Of a stretch of DNA of 64,000 nucleotides, positions 49,586 through 59,341 are shown piece by piece. This DNA comes from Herpetosiphon aurantiacus DSM 785 (GTDB taxonomy: Bacteria > Chloroflexota > Chloroflexia > Chloroflexales > Herpetosiphonaceae), in assembly GCA_000018565.1 (NCBI GenBank), contig CP000875.1, positions 5,471,199 through 5,535,198 on the forward strand. The letters run 5' to 3'. The notes under the pieces were generated by a model. That model searched no databases. It worked only from the letters and a program-made list of their open reading frames with translations, and had not been told where the DNA came from. Every line of letters starts with the position of its first letter. The first letter of the stretch is position 1. The translations under genes were made by a program, and so were the position numbers.

Positions 49586-51091
49586 TTGAAATTCTCACGC
49601 GCAATTGCTACGCGCCTTTTGGTCGATGCAATTCTCATCAATGTGGGCTTGTTATTGGCCTTTGTAGTGCGCTATATTACGATTGTAATCCATGAGCCAA
49701 ATTTGGCTGAACGCTTGATTTTGGATTATCGCGACCAATTTTTGAGCACCAGTTGGCTACTGACCAGCCTCGCGTTGGCTTTGCTGTGGATGTTTGGGGT
49801 CTATCACCATGTGCGCAGCTATGCCCGTCGCTTCAAAGTAATGACCTTATTACAAGCCACCACGCTCGCCCATCTCGCTTATGGATTTAGCTTTTTCTTT
49901 CTGCGCTTCTTGCCGTTTGTTCCGCGTGGGGTGGTGGTGCTGAGCTGGGTATTTACTTCGGCGTTGGTCATTGGCATTCGCATCGCCCGCAATGTGGTGT
50001 TGGCAGTCGATGCCTTAGAACGCCAAACTCCCAAGGCCGATCAGCCGATTAAACATGTATTGGTCATTGGCGGGGCGGGCTATATTGGCTCGTTGGTGCT
50101 ACGTCGCCTGCTCAATCAAGGCTATCATGTGCGGTTGGTCGATTCGCTGATGTATGGCGATGGGGCCATCCGCGAGCTTTACAATCATCCGCAATTTGAA
50201 TTTGTCCATGGCGATATGCGCCACATCGAAACCGTGGTGCGCTCGTTGGTTGGAATGGATGCGGTGATTCACCTTGGGGCGATTGTTGGCGACCCTGCCT
50301 GTGCGATCGATGCCGATTTCAGCACTGAAATTAATTTGATTGCCACGCGAATGTTGGCTGAAGCGTGCAAAGGCTATGGAATTCGGCGCTTTATTTTTGC
50401 CTCAACCTGTAGCGTGTATGGCGCATCGGATGAATTGCTCGATGAGCGTTCGGCGCTTAATCCAGTTTCGCTCTATGCCCAAACCAAAATCGACTCAGAA
50501 AATATTTTGTTGGGCTTAGCAGATCAACAATTTGCTCCAACGATTCTGCGTTTTTCGACAATTTATGGCCTATCGCCGCGCCCGCGCTTTGATTTGGTGG
50601 TCAATTTACTAACCGCCAAAGCTGTACGTGAGGGCAAAATCACGGTGTTTGGTGGTGATCAATGGCGGCCATTTGTGCATGCCGATGATGCCGCCCGCGC
50701 GGTAGTGATGAGCTTGAATGCGCCTTTAGCAGCCGTGCGCGGCGAGATTTTCAATGTTGGCTCGGATAGTCAAAACTACACCATCAGCGCGATTGGCGAA
50801 TTGATTGGGCGTTTAATTCCTGAGGCCGAGTTGGTATTGCAAGGCAACGATGTTGATAAACGTAACTATCGCGTTTCGTTCGCCAAAATTGCCAAAGTAC
50901 TCAATTTCAGCCCTGAACACACGGTTGAGGATGGGGTACGCGAAATCGAAGCGGCTTTGCGTGATGGATCAATTGGCGATTATTACGACCCAGCCTATAA
51001 CAACCACAAATTCCTGACGAATGTTGATAATGCGCCGTTGATTCGGCTAGAAACGCCATGGGCCAACAAACGTGAGTCGATCAAGCAATGA
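49586..51091 (+). CDS. Membrane-anchored NAD-dependent epimerase/dehydratase
   Basis: A 501-residue protein with four N-terminal membrane helices (about 10-150; LLVDAILINVGLLLAFVVRY, WLLTSLALALLWMFGVYHHV) like the start of CapD/WbpM-type polysaccharide enzymes. An extended SDR domain follows: NAD loop VIGGAGYIGS, YAQTK (Y-x3-K), and FASTCSVYG. Start: TTG 49586, chosen because AAAGGAG lies 8 nt upstream; the frame from GTG 49559 runs through that site. The stop overlaps the next gene by 4 nt. The helices suggest it works at the membrane on lipid-linked or activated sugars. The exact reaction (epimerase, dehydratase or reductase) is not clear. Confidence 0.83.
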   Translation: MKFSRAIATRLLVDAILINVGLLLAFVVRYITIVIHEPNLAERLILDYRDQFLSTSWLLTSLALALLWMFGVYHHVRSYARRFKVMTLLQATTLAHLAYGFSFFFLRFLPFVPRGVVVLSWVFTSALVIGIRIARNVVLAVDALERQTPKADQPIKHVLVIGGAGYIGSLVLRRLLNQGYHVRLVDSLMYGDGAIRELYNHPQFEFVHGDMRHIETVVRSLVGMDAVIHLGAIVGDPACAIDADFSTEINLIATRMLAEACKGYGIRRFIFASTCSVYGASDELLDERSALNPVSLYAQTKIDSENILLGLADQQFAPTILRFSTIYGLSPRPRFDLVVNLLTAKAVREGKITVFGGDQWRPFVHADDAARAVVMSLNAPLAAVRGEIFNVGSDSQNYTISAIGELIGRLIPEAELVLQGNDVDKRNYRVSFAKIAKVLNFSPEHTVEDGVREIEAALRDGSIGDYYDPAYNNHKFLTNVDNAPLIRLETPWANKRESIKQ

Positions 51092-52074
51092 GCGAGCCTG
51101 CCGTGGAATTGTTGTTGGCGGCATGGTCAAGCCAACCAGCCGCCAACTTAACGCAATTATGTGCTGCATGTAGTCCAAACGACTGGAAAGTGCTGGCTCA
51201 TCTAGCCGATTATCATGAAGTTGAGGGCTTGCTCTGGTCAGTTTTGCGCCACCAAGCCCTGCCTGCAACCCTCGCCGAACATTGGCGCGAACGCTATTAC
51301 CTCGCGGCGCTACGCAACGATCTGCGGCTTGAAGAATTTCAGCGAATTCAGCAATTGCTCAACGCCGAATCAATCGAAGTCGCCTTGCTCAAAGGCATGG
51401 CCTTTGCTCCAACAATCTATCGCTCACTTGGCCAACGCCAAATGGGCGATATTGATTTGTTGGTTCAGCGGGCTGATTTGCAACGAGCCTGTGCGGTGTT
51501 ATTTGCGGCGGGCTATGGCCTGAGCCAATACACGGTGCAAACATGGCCACAACAGCGTCGTAGCGGTGGCGAAGTTCGCTTGCAAACGCCTAGCGGCGCA
51601 ACGTTAGAATTGCATTGGTGGCTGTTTGCGGGGCTGTGGTCGCGTTGGGCTGGCTTGCATACCTATCCAGCTTGGCAACTTCGGCAAGCGCACTATCAAA
51701 CATTCACCTTGCCAGTGTTGGAGCCAATCAGTCAGCTGTTGCATACTGCTCATCATCTGGCGATTGGCAATCAATATGGGGCTGGAATTGGCCGTATGCT
51801 AGCAGATATTGATCGTTTGATTACAGCCTATGCCTTTGATTGGCAACAAGTTTGGCACGAAGCGCAACGTTGGGGTTTGGCGCATATGCTTTGGGGCGGG
51901 TTGCGTTTGGCTGAGCAATGGTTTAATTCAGCCATTGAATGGCATTGGCAGCCACGTACTTGGCGCAGAGCCTTGCTCGAACGCTGCTTGCCAAGCCAAA
52001 AACTCTTGCTTGGGGCCGATCCACGGTTGCGGCGTAGGTGGCGTTATGCAATTTTAGCCAGCGCTTTGGATTGA
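51088..52074 (+). CDS. Nucleotidyltransferase family protein (NTP_transf_5-like)
   Basis: A 328-residue protein with the pattern of the NTP_transf_5 family: VALLKGMAFAPTIYRSLGQR followed by QMGDIDLLVQRADL, where G-D-I-D gives the metal-binding Asp pair. It belongs to a large group found in polysaccharide and natural-product clusters whose reactions are mostly unknown. The C-terminal part is helical (WQQVWHEAQRWGLAHMLWGG). Start: ATG 51088 overlaps the epimerase stop by 4 nt (ATGA), so the two are coupled. The 3' end overlaps the convergent STAS gene by 31 bp. The role in sugar activation is inferred from neighbours. Confidence 0.78.
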   Translation: MSEPAVELLLAAWSSQPAANLTQLCAACSPNDWKVLAHLADYHEVEGLLWSVLRHQALPATLAEHWRERYYLAALRNDLRLEEFQRIQQLLNAESIEVALLKGMAFAPTIYRSLGQRQMGDIDLLVQRADLQRACAVLFAAGYGLSQYTVQTWPQQRRSGGEVRLQTPSGATLELHWWLFAGLWSRWAGLHTYPAWQLRQAHYQTFTLPVLEPISQLLHTAHHLAIGNQYGAGIGRMLADIDRLITAYAFDWQQVWHEAQRWGLAHMLWGGLRLAEQWFNSAIEWHWQPRTWRRALLERCLPSQKLLLGADPRLRRRWRYAILASALD

Positions 52075-53123
52075 GTTCGAGCATAATCTAAGCCTTCTTG
52101 CAGGGTCGCGGCACTTGTAACACTGCCTAATTGCAAGTTGCCGCTGGCTAAACTGGCAGCAACATCAGGCCGGACTCCCACTAAAATTGTTTTCGCCCCC
52201 AACAACTTCAAAGCCTCAATAATGCGAACCAAGCTCAGCGCAATCTGATCGTCGATCAGCGGCACGCCCGTAATATCAAGCACCAAATACCGCGCCTTGA
52301 ATTGACTAATTGTTTGGAGGGCTTGGTTGCGTACATCATCAAGCCGTTGCTGATCGAGCGAGCCGACCAAAGGCAGCACCAGTGTGCGTTGATCGATTGG
52401 CAAAATTGGCACCGATAAATTGCGAATAATCAGCCGTTGGTGTTCCACCTCAGCTAATAACCGAGTTTGTTCGGCGTTGGTTTGTTGCAATTGCGAGAGC
52501 GTTGACGTTCGTTCAATAATTTGTTGCTCCATCACCGATTGCGCTTGCAAAAGCTCTTTTTGGGCTTGGGTTGCCTTGAGAAAATTGTTGCGTAGGCGTG
52601 ATTGAAACAGATTTAATACCAAAAAGGCAATGCCTGCTAAAACTGCCAAGCCGACAAAATCGCTTATTTCCATGCTTGGCATGACTGCTTGATTAAACAG
52701 ATTAACGTTGTAGGCCAAGATTGTTGCAAGCAACATACACAGCCAAGCAACGACACTGAGCACTCGTGCCATTTTTTGCTCAAGATAGAGCATCGCCAAA
52801 ATCAAGGCTAAAATCGGCATCATCAAAATAACTGGCAAGGCAAATGGATTAGAAAGTGCCATCATAAGGCTTGAGCCGAGCATGGCTGTGGCAACCAACA
52901 GCATTGCTTGCGGGGTGCGACCACGTTGATTAACCAGATAGCTCGCGGTTAAAAATCCCAATAAGCCAATTAAATTGACCAAGTGTAAATAACGCGCAGG
53001 CTTTGGCGCAAGGATCTGTAACCCAATGTCATAGCAAATAAATGCCAACAGGAAAATCAATGAACCCCGAACAATGCGAGCGAAGCGTTGTTGTTGCAGA
53101 CGATCATTATCAAGCTCGGCCAT
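52044..53123 (-). CDS. Membrane STAS-domain protein (RsbR/stressosome-like)
   Basis: A 359-residue protein with about six N-terminal membrane helices (FLLAFICYDIGLQILAP, LLGSSLMMALSNPFALP-type segments, to about 180), a short coiled-coil (LLQAQSVMEQQIIERTSTL) and a C-terminal STAS domain (about 230-355). The STAS domain has PIDQRTLVLPLVGSLDQQR and LDITGVPLIDDQIALSLVR, the latter carrying the Thr that is phosphorylated in RsbR relatives. Such proteins sense membrane or stress signals. Start: ATG 53123 with AGGAA 8 nt upstream; ATG 53129 is too close to that site. It is convergent with the nucleotidyltransferase. No RsbT/RsbU partner is nearby. Role inferred. Confidence 0.8.
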   Translation of the reverse strand: MAELDNDRLQQQRFARIVRGSLIFLLAFICYDIGLQILAPKPARYLHLVNLIGLLGFLTASYLVNQRGRTPQAMLLVATAMLGSSLMMALSNPFALPVILMMPILALILAMLYLEQKMARVLSVVAWLCMLLATILAYNVNLFNQAVMPSMEISDFVGLAVLAGIAFLVLNLFQSRLRNNFLKATQAQKELLQAQSVMEQQIIERTSTLSQLQQTNAEQTRLLAEVEHQRLIIRNLSVPILPIDQRTLVLPLVGSLDQQRLDDVRNQALQTISQFKARYLVLDITGVPLIDDQIALSLVRIIEALKLLGAKTILVGVRPDVAASLASGNLQLGSVTSAATLQEGLDYARTQSKALAKIA

Positions 53124-53285
53124 GAGCATATTCCTATAGCTAGCTAGCTGAATAGGCTCATTATAACGAGATCAACACAATTATTCTATCCATAAAGGGC
53201 TATTTTGAACTAGTACTGAGGCGTTTATAACCGAAGCATCAAGGATGCTCCCTAGTATGATATGAAAGAATCCTTGACTTGTTGA

Positions 53286-55799
53286 TTAAATGTGGGCTGG
53301 TTGTAGTTCGTTGGATTCAACGCCATGCCCATGCTGCAATTTGGCAGCACGCTTCAAGCGCAGCGAGTTGGTGACAACAAAGACCGATGAGAAGGCCATT
53401 GCACCAGCTGCCAAGAGCGGCGAAAGTTGCCAACCAGTTAGGTTGTAGAACAAACCCGCCGCAATTGGAATACCAATCACGTTGTAAATGAAGGCCCAGA
53501 ACAAGTTCCAACGAATGGTGGTCATGGTGCGGCGCGAAAGTTCAATCGCCTGCGCCACGCCCACCAAATCGCCGCGCAACAAGGTGATATCGCTGGCTTC
53601 AATCGCGACATCGGTGCCTGTGCCAATCGCCACGCCAACATCAGCTTGGGCCAAGGCCGGAGCATCGTTTACGCCATCGCCAACCATCGCCACCAACGTA
53701 CCATTGGCTTGCAATTGCTTGATCGTGGCGGCTTTGTCGGCTGGCAGCACATCGGCAATCACTTGCTCAACCCCAGCTTCGCGGCCAATCGCTTCGGCAG
53801 TGCGTTGATTGTCGCCAGTCAACATCACCACTTTCAGCCCCAATTTACGCAATTGCTGGATGGCGGCTGGCGAGCTAGCTTTGATCGTATCGGCAACCGC
53901 TAATACCCCAGCAAGTTGCTGCTCAACCACCACAACCATGGCAGTTTTGCCCTCCGATTGCCATTGATCAATCGTGGTTTGGATGTTGCTCAGATCGTAG
54001 CCTTGTTCGCGAATCAGGCGTGGGCTGCCAATCACCACCTTTTGTTGATTGACTTCCGCTTCGATCCCGCCGCCAACAATTGCTTTGAAGGTGGATGCTT
54101 GACCAAGCGTTGCACCACGGGCGGTTGCACCTTGGACAATCGCCTTGCCCAGTGGATGCTCCGAGCCACGTTCGGCAGTCGCAGCAAGCGCTAGCAGATT
54201 TGCTTCATCACCCAAGGCCAGTACATTGGTCAGGGTTGGCTTGCCTTCGGTAATTGTGCCAGTTTTATCGAGCACAATCGTTTGCAACCGCACAGCGCGT
54301 TCAAGGCTCTCAGCGTTTTTGATCAAGATGCCATGTTGTGCGCCAACCCCTGTGCCAACCATAATCGCGGTCGGCGTGGCTAATCCCAAAGCACACGGGC
54401 AGGCAATCACCAACACGGCCACCGCGAAAATCAGCGATTGAGTAAAGCCAACGCCGCCAACCCAATACCACAAGCCAAAGGTCAACAAGGCGATCACAAT
54501 CACAATCGGCACAAACACGCCCGAAATTTGGTCGGCTAAGCGCTGAATTGGCGCTTTGGAGCCTTGGGCAGCTTTAACCAAATTGACGATTTGAGCTAAA
54601 GCGCTAGCCTTGCCCACTGCCGTGGCGCGTAATTGAAAACTGCCAGCATTGTTGAGCGTCGCGCCAAACACGCTATCGCCAACTCGCTTTTCAACTGGCA
54701 ACGATTCGCCAGTAAGCATCGATTCATCAATCGCCGATTGACCCATCGTGACCACGCCATCAACCGGAATTTTCTCGCCAGGCCGCACGACCACAATCTC
54801 GCCAGCTCGCACTTCGGCCACAGGCATTTCGACTTCAACCCCACCACGCAGCACGCGGGCGGTTGGTGGTTGTAAATCGATCAAGGCGCGAATTGCTGAT
54901 GAAGTTGCGCTTTTGGCTTGGGCTTCGAGATATTTACCCACCAAAATCAAGGCTACAATCATTGCGGCAGTTTCAAAATAGACGTGGCCGCTCAACTTGA
55001 ACAGCAGCACCGCCAAGCTAAAACCATAGGCCGTCAGCGAACCGAGGGCAATCAGCGTATCCATATTGGCGCTGCCATGCTTGAGGTTAACCCAAGCACC
55101 ACGCAAGAAATCGCGCCCACTATAAAACACCACGGGCGTTGCCATCAAGCCAAACAGCCATGGCCAAAGATTGTAGAAGGCTGGCATATCATGGTTCATG
55201 CCAGTCATCTCGCGGGCGCTGCCCAGCCAAATTGGGCTAATTAAGCTAAAATCGTGCATCATCGAGACGATCATCAGCGGCACACCCAAGATCAACGCCA
55301 CAATCAGATTGCTGCGTTTGCGCTTGAGTTCGGCCTGACGCGCTTGGGTTTCGCTATCCTCAGCATCGTCATCCTCGCCAGTTTCGATCACCCCATAGCC
55401 CGCTTTGGTCACGGCAGCTTTGATCTGCTCAAGGCTTGCTTGATCGGGCAGGTAGCGGATACTTGCGGTTTCGGTTGCCAAGTTAACTGTTGCTTCTAAC
55501 ACGCCATCGACTTTACGCAAGGCTTTTTCAACCCGCGTGACACAGGCGGCGCAGGTCATGCCAGTGATTGGCAACGTGCGTTCGGCAGTAATCACGCCAT
55601 AGCCGCCTTTTTCGACCGCAGCAATTAAGTTAGTTGGGCTAACCGCTGCTGGATCGAATGCCACCGTCGCTGATTCGCTGGCTAAATTGACGCTGGCCTC
55701 AGCAACTCCGGCGACCTTCTTCAAATTGCGTTCGACGCGCGTCACACAAGCGGCGCAGGTCATTCCGGTCACTGGCAATGTAAGTGTCTTTGTATCCAT
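53286..55799 (-). CDS. copA: Copper-exporting P1B-type ATPase
   Basis: Pumps Cu(I) out of the cytoplasm. The 837-residue protein has two N-terminal metal-binding domains ([17 protein letters not shown], about 13, and [17 protein letters not shown], about 83), eight membrane helices, the transport motif CPC in [13 protein letters not shown], the phosphorylation site [15 protein letters not shown] in the actuator and [18 protein letters not shown]. Start: ATG 55799 with GAAGG upstream. The gene lies 71 bp after copZ and shares its copper-type promoter region. Identification is secure; the Cu(I) preference is inferred from CPC and the MTCAAC sites. Confidence 0.95.
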   Translation of the reverse strand: MDTKTLTLPVTGMTCAACVTRVERNLKKVAGVAEASVNLASESATVAFDPAAVSPTNLIAAVEKGGYGVITAERTLPITGMTCAACVTRVEKALRKVDGVLEATVNLATETASIRYLPDQASLEQIKAAVTKAGYGVIETGEDDDAEDSETQARQAELKRKRSNLIVALILGVPLMIVSMMHDFSLISPIWLGSAREMTGMNHDMPAFYNLWPWLFGLMATPVVFYSGRDFLRGAWVNLKHGSANMDTLIALGSLTAYGFSLAVLLFKLSGHVYFETAAMIVALILVGKYLEAQAKSATSSAIRALIDLQPPTARVLRGGVEVEMPVAEVRAGEIVVVRPGEKIPVDGVVTMGQSAIDESMLTGESLPVEKRVGDSVFGATLNNAGSFQLRATAVGKASALAQIVNLVKAAQGSKAPIQRLADQISGVFVPIVIVIALLTFGLWYWVGGVGFTQSLIFAVAVLVIACPCALGLATPTAIMVGTGVGAQHGILIKNAESLERAVRLQTIVLDKTGTITEGKPTLTNVLALGDEANLLALAATAERGSEHPLGKAIVQGATARGATLGQASTFKAIVGGGIEAEVNQQKVVIGSPRLIREQGYDLSNIQTTIDQWQSEGKTAMVVVVEQQLAGVLAVADTIKASSPAAIQQLRKLGLKVVMLTGDNQRTAEAIGREAGVEQVIADVLPADKAATIKQLQANGTLVAMVGDGVNDAPALAQADVGVAIGTGTDVAIEASDITLLRGDLVGVAQAIELSRRTMTTIRWNLFWAFIYNVIGIPIAAGLFYNLTGWQLSPLLAAGAMAFSSVFVVTNSLRLKRAAKLQHGHGVESNELQPAHI

Positions 55800-55870
55800 A
55801 CCATACCTTCAGATCTGGTGAGTTAAGCAGGATGGCGGGCTGACGGTGCAACCCGACCTAGCCTCGAAAC

Positions 55871-56101
55871 TTAATTTAAGGGAATTGTATTGGCAAATGG
55901 CGAAACATCGTAGCCTGCTTCGCTGATTGCCGTTAACAGTTGATCGCGGCTGACTTGCTCGTTGCTTTCGACTTTGACAATTTTGCTAGCCAAATCGACA
56001 ACGACATTTTGAACTCCAGCAACCGCACTAACTTCGTTGTTGATCGCATTAACACAGTGTTGGCATGAGATGCCTGGAACGTTGAAGCTTTCAGTTTTCA
56101 T
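55871..56101 (-). CDS. copZ: Copper chaperone (HMA domain)
   Basis: A 76-residue metallochaperone with the metal site GISCQHCVNAINNEV (C-x2-C at about residues 12-15) and the beta-alpha-beta-beta-alpha-beta fold VVVDLASKIVKVES. It delivers Cu(I) to CopA. Start: ATG 56101 with AAGGAG 8 nt upstream. First gene of the copZ-copA unit, transcribed from the copper-type promoter just upstream. The CxxC variant CQHC is common in such chaperones. Confidence 0.92.
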   Translation of the reverse strand: MKTESFNVPGISCQHCVNAINNEVSAVAGVQNVVVDLASKIVKVESNEQVSRDQLLTAISEAGYDVSPFANTIPLN

Positions 56102-56120
56102 TGTATTACTCCTTGTTTGA

Positions 56121-56177
56121 CACCCCCTACCCAGGGGGGTATGGATAAACCATAACACGCCATTTTGGGCTTGTCAA
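56121..56177 (-). promoter_or_regulatory. copZA promoter with CsoR-type operator
   Basis: On the minus strand TTGACA (56172-56177) and TATGGT (56148-56153) lie 18 nt apart. TACCCCCCTGGGTAGGGGGT (56121-56140) follows right after the -10, a GC-tract palindrome of the type bound by CsoR-family copper repressors. No csoR gene is in the window. Confidence 0.7.
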
Positions 56178-56430
56178 TCCAATTCACACCTGATCTTGCA
56201 AAATGTTAATTGGGCACGAGGGGCTAGAGGTTAGGGATCAGGGGCCAGTGTCAACATAGTGTGCACCTAAATCTAGTCAAAGGGAAACCATCCTGACCTT
56301 TAGCTTCTGAACCCTTTTGGGGCTTGCCTGATCTCTAACTCCTGATCCCTGACTCCTAGCCCTCTACTGCTTGACATTTTCGCCATGGTAGCGCAGATTG
56401 ATCCAGGATTATTTTGATTTAGGTTGATCT
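56178..56430. repeat. STRR-type palindromic tract upstream of the GT4 gene
   Basis: GGGCTAGAGGTTAGGGATCA (56220-56239) and CCTGATCCCTGACTCC plus TAGCCC (56341-56361) face each other as imperfect inverted repeats, with CTAACTCCTGATCCCTGA-type heptamers between. Same family as 17346 and 47159. No gene is seen; the GT4 promoter was not found. Confidence 0.6.
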
Positions 56431-57576
56431 ATGAAAATTGGCTTTTTGATTGATGATCATATGCACCGCGCTGGGGGCATTCAGGTATATGTTCGTGGTT
56501 TGTATCATTATTTTCAAAGCAAAGGTCATGAGGTGGTGATTTTTGCTGGTGGTAGTCAGTTTGATAATAGCAAATTGGCTGAGCGCGTTATCTCGTTGGG
56601 CGTTTCAATTCCGACGTATGGCAGCGGTTCGAGTACATCACTGCCAATCTGCATCGAATCGAATCGCCGCTTGCGCGAGATTTTAGCCGAAGAAGCTTGT
56701 GATGTTTTGCATGTTCAATCGTTGCACTCGCCTACCTTGAGCGGGCGACTTTTGGCGAATTCCAAGGCTTGCCATGTTTCAACCTTTCATATTCGGGTTG
56801 ATGAGGCGTGGAAATTGCAGGCCTTGCGTTTGGCAACCGCACTTGGCCCCGATTTATATCGCCATATCCATGGGCGAATTGCTGGATCACAGGCGGCACT
56901 CGAAACAGCGCAGGCAATTTTTGGCACCAAAGACGAGTATACAATTATTGCCAGTGGCATAACGATTGATCGCTTTGATGCAGCGGTGAATTTGCCACGC
57001 TTGCATCAATATAACGATGATAAAATTACGCTCTTTACGCTTGGGCGCTTGGAGCAACGCAAGGGCGTGGAGTATCTGCTGCGAGCTTATGCCTTGCTCC
57101 AAAAGGATTATCCCAACCAATTGCGCTTGGTGATTGCTGGCGATGGGCCATTACGCGAAGAATTACAAGCCTTGGCAGCCCAATTGCGCTTGACCGATGT
57201 CGAATGGCTGGGCTATGTGACCGATTTGGCCTTGCCGCATTTGATGGCGAGTGCTGATATTTTTTGTGCACCAGCGATTGGCCAAGAGAGCTTTGGTTAT
57301 GTATTGATTGAGGCCATGGCGGTTGGTTTGCCAGTTGTGGCGGCAGCTAATGCAGGCTATGCGGGAGTTTTGGCCAATCATCCAGGTAATTTAGCAGTGC
57401 CACCACGCGATCCACGGGCAATGGCTGGGGCGATTGCCAGTTTTGTTGCCAGCCCTGCCGCCCGCAAACGTCTGCGCCAACTAAATCTACAAGCGGCCAA
57501 AGGCTATAGTTGGCAGGTGATTGGCGACCAAATTATGGAATTCTACAAAAAAACAATGGCGCAAACTGTGCAATAG
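56431..57576 (+). CDS. Glycosyltransferase family 4 (PimA-like)
   Basis: A 381-residue GT-B enzyme that builds surface glycolipids or polysaccharides. The N-terminal half starts MKIGFLIDDHMHRAGGIQVY with the Gly loop of GT4 donors. The C-terminal half has TLGRLEQRKGVEYLLRAYAL and the donor-phosphate motif ESFGYVLIEAMAVGLPVVAA (E-x7-E). The order matches PimA/phosphatidylinositol mannosyltransferase relatives, but the acceptor is not known. Start: ATG 56431; a ribosome site is not clear (GGTTGATCT). No signal or membrane helix. The next gene (HTH) lies 140 bp away and is not obviously co-transcribed. Confidence 0.87.
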   Translation: MKIGFLIDDHMHRAGGIQVYVRGLYHYFQSKGHEVVIFAGGSQFDNSKLAERVISLGVSIPTYGSGSSTSLPICIESNRRLREILAEEACDVLHVQSLHSPTLSGRLLANSKACHVSTFHIRVDEAWKLQALRLATALGPDLYRHIHGRIAGSQAALETAQAIFGTKDEYTIIASGITIDRFDAAVNLPRLHQYNDDKITLFTLGRLEQRKGVEYLLRAYALLQKDYPNQLRLVIAGDGPLREELQALAAQLRLTDVEWLGYVTDLALPHLMASADIFCAPAIGQESFGYVLIEAMAVGLPVVAAANAGYAGVLANHPGNLAVPPRDPRAMAGAIASFVASPAARKRLRQLNLQAAKGYSWQVIGDQIMEFYKKTMAQTVQ

Positions 57577-57716
57577 TACCAAGTGCTTAGGCGGTTTTTT
57601 GTGTAGTTTGCATAACAGGTGCTTAATAATCTTGTGCTATAGTATGGCTATGCCAACGGTGGCAACGAACCCCAATGTGGTGGATTCTAACGATGAGCTA
57701 TCTAGAGGAGGCGCAT

Positions 57717-57923
57717 ATGCGTTCCCATGATTATTCAATCGAAGAAGCCGCCGGATTAATGCAGCTCTCCGAAGATACCGTGCGGCGTTGGGTTAGCAAA
57801 AAGTTGATTGGCTCGTATCAACTTGGGCGTGGCTGGCGAATTTCCGAAGACGAGATTCAGAATATTTTGACGGCACGACACGAAATGGAGCAAGAACGCC
57901 AATTTGCCCCAAGTGCAGCCTAA
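57717..57923 (+). CDS. Small HTH DNA-binding protein (BldC/excisionase-like)
   Basis: A 68-residue MerR-type HTH protein: YSIEEAAGLMQLSEDTVRRW then VSKKLIGSYQLGRGWRISED, the arrangement of HTH_17 excisionase-like and BldC proteins. It has no effector domain and ends with a short acidic tail (EMEQERQFAPSAA). Start: ATG 57717 with a strong GAGGAGG 5 nt upstream; the longer frame to 57675 is unsupported. In actinobacteria BldC controls development; here the target is unknown. No phage integrase is nearby, so an excisionase role is not favoured. A strong terminator follows. Confidence 0.8.
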   Translation: MRSHDYSIEEAAGLMQLSEDTVRRWVSKKLIGSYQLGRGWRISEDEIQNILTARHEMEQERQFAPSAA

Positions 57924-57954
57924 GTTCCAAAATATCCTTGCAGACAACACCAAG

Positions 57955-57986
57955 AACGCTGAATTCGCTAAGAATCCAGCGTTTTT
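57955..57986 (+). terminator. Terminator after the HTH gene
   Basis: AACGCTGAATTC / GAATCCAGCGTT pair with one internal mismatch and a short loop, then TTTTTG. It begins 32 nt after the HTH gene stop. Confidence 0.85.
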
Positions 57987-58031
57987 GTTTAATTCAAGCT
58001 GCTGAGAACTTAAACATCGCTGCCCACAACA

Positions 58032-58742
58032 TTATTTCGTAGCGATATGCACGGCAACTGCACCAAAGCCAAGTTGCTTCCAAGTCACATCGCGCCAGCC
58101 ACATTCGGCGATAATCTGGGCTAGCTCAGGTGGTTGCGGAAAGATCGAAGCTGATTGGGGCAAGTAGGTATAGGCGCGATTGTTGCCGCCAACAAGGCTG
58201 CCAATAATCGGCACAATATTGTTGAAATAGAACTGATGCCCCCAACGTACCAAGGGATTTTTAGGCCGCGCAACTTCTAAGCAGGCCAATTTGCCACCTG
58301 GCTTGGTTACCCGTGCCATCTCGCTAAATGCTTGGCGAATATCCACAATATTGCGCATGGCAAAGCCTGTCGTCACAATATCGAATGCTTCATCCTCGAA
58401 GGGCAAGTGCATACCATCGCCGTTGATAAAGCTATGGCCAAGCGTATCTTGCTCGCGTTTGGCTTGGCCAGCCTGCATCATCGCTAAGGTAAAATCCAGC
58501 CCAACGACGCTGAGCTGGGGCATGGCTTGTTGCAAAATCGGCAGAAAATCGCCAGTGCCCGAGCCAACATCCAAAGCCCACGCCGCTTGCGGCTGTTTGA
58601 TCCGCTTGGTTGCCCAACGCCGCCAGCCTTGATCAAGCCCAAACGTCATCAGCCGATTCATCAGATCATAGCGTTGGGCAATTGCTGTGAACATGGCATT
58701 GACATAGACCGCCTTCTGATCGGATTGTGGCAAAACTGACAT
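58032..58742 (-). CDS. ubiE: Demethylmenaquinone methyltransferase (UbiE/MenG)
   Basis: C-methylates demethylmenaquinone (or an ubiquinone precursor) using SAM. The 236-residue protein has the UbiE signature YDLMNRLMTFGLDQGWRRW, the SAM motif LDVGSGTGDFLPIL, and GFAMRNIVDIRQAFSEMARV then LKPGG-like TKPGGKLACLEVARP. Start: ATG 58742, overlapping the ubiX-like stop by one nucleotide, so it is coupled. Menaquinone is the usual quinone in this phylum, which favours MenG over ubiquinone. The product length is usual. No other men genes are in the window. Confidence 0.9.
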   Translation of the reverse strand: MSVLPQSDQKAVYVNAMFTAIAQRYDLMNRLMTFGLDQGWRRWATKRIKQPQAAWALDVGSGTGDFLPILQQAMPQLSVVGLDFTLAMMQAGQAKREQDTLGHSFINGDGMHLPFEDEAFDIVTTGFAMRNIVDIRQAFSEMARVTKPGGKLACLEVARPKNPLVRWGHQFYFNNIVPIIGSLVGGNNRAYTYLPQSASIFPQPPELAQIIAECGWRDVTWKQLGFGAVAVHIATK

Positions 58743-59341
58743 TATTCAAGCTCCAAGCCAGCCCATTGCTGGTTACTATCAAGCTCAGGGCTTAGCCCCA
58801 AGGCGACTAAGGCGCGAGCCGCCACAAAATCGACCACCTCGGCAACCGTGGTTGGGCGAGCGTAGAAATTGGGCATTGGCGGCACAAGTCGCACGCCGCG
58901 TTGCGATAAACGCAGCATATTTTCCAAATGCACGCTCGATAGCGGCGTTTCACGCGGGACGACGACCAAGCGCCGTCCCTCTTTTTGCGTTACATCGGCC
59001 ACCCGCAGCAGCAAATTGTTGGCAAAACCAGCCGCCAAGGCGGCAACTGTGCCCATCGAGCAGGGCACAATCAGCATGCCATAGACAGGATACGAGCCGC
59101 TAGCAATCGTCGCCGCTTGATTATTGGGATTATGTTCGGTAATCAGGCCTGAAGCCTGCCAACGCGCCACGGCCTCAGCCCAAGGATAGCCTTGTTCTTG
59201 TCGCCAAACGATCCGAGCTGATGAAGTAGCAATCAACTCAATCGGGTGTTCCAAAGCGATCAAGCGCTCGATCACCCGATCGGCAAGGGCCGCTCCACTC
59301 GCGCCGCTAACCCCAACTACCACTGGCAAACGCTTACTCAT
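58742..59341 (-). CDS. ubiX: UbiX-family flavin prenyltransferase
   Basis: Prenylates FMN to give the cofactor of UbiD-type decarboxylases. The 199-residue product has the Rossmann-like start VVVGVSGASGAALADRVIER, GSYPVYGMLIVPCSMGTVAA (cofactor region), RLVVVPRETPLSSVHLENML and RGVRLVPPMPNFYARP. Start: ATG 59341, within the last 8 nt of the upstream PHP gene; the long frame to 59542 overlaps that gene and is rejected. It is coupled to ubiE downstream. No ubiD gene is seen here; a menaquinone-linked decarboxylation is one possible use. Ring-substrate specificity is inferred. Confidence 0.9.
   Translation of the reverse strand: MSKRLPVVVGVSGASGAALADRVIERLIALEHPIELIATSSARIVWRQEQGYPWAEAVARWQASGLITEHNPNNQAATIASGSYPVYGMLIVPCSMGTVAALAAGFANNLLLRVADVTQKEGRRLVVVPRETPLSSVHLENMLRLSQRGVRLVPPMPNFYARPTTVAEVVDFVAARALVALGLSPELDSNQQWAGLELE

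Noticed and set aside
57717-57923. Phage excisionase
   Set aside because: There is no integrase, attachment site or phage gene nearby; the protein fits a BldC-like regulator as well.
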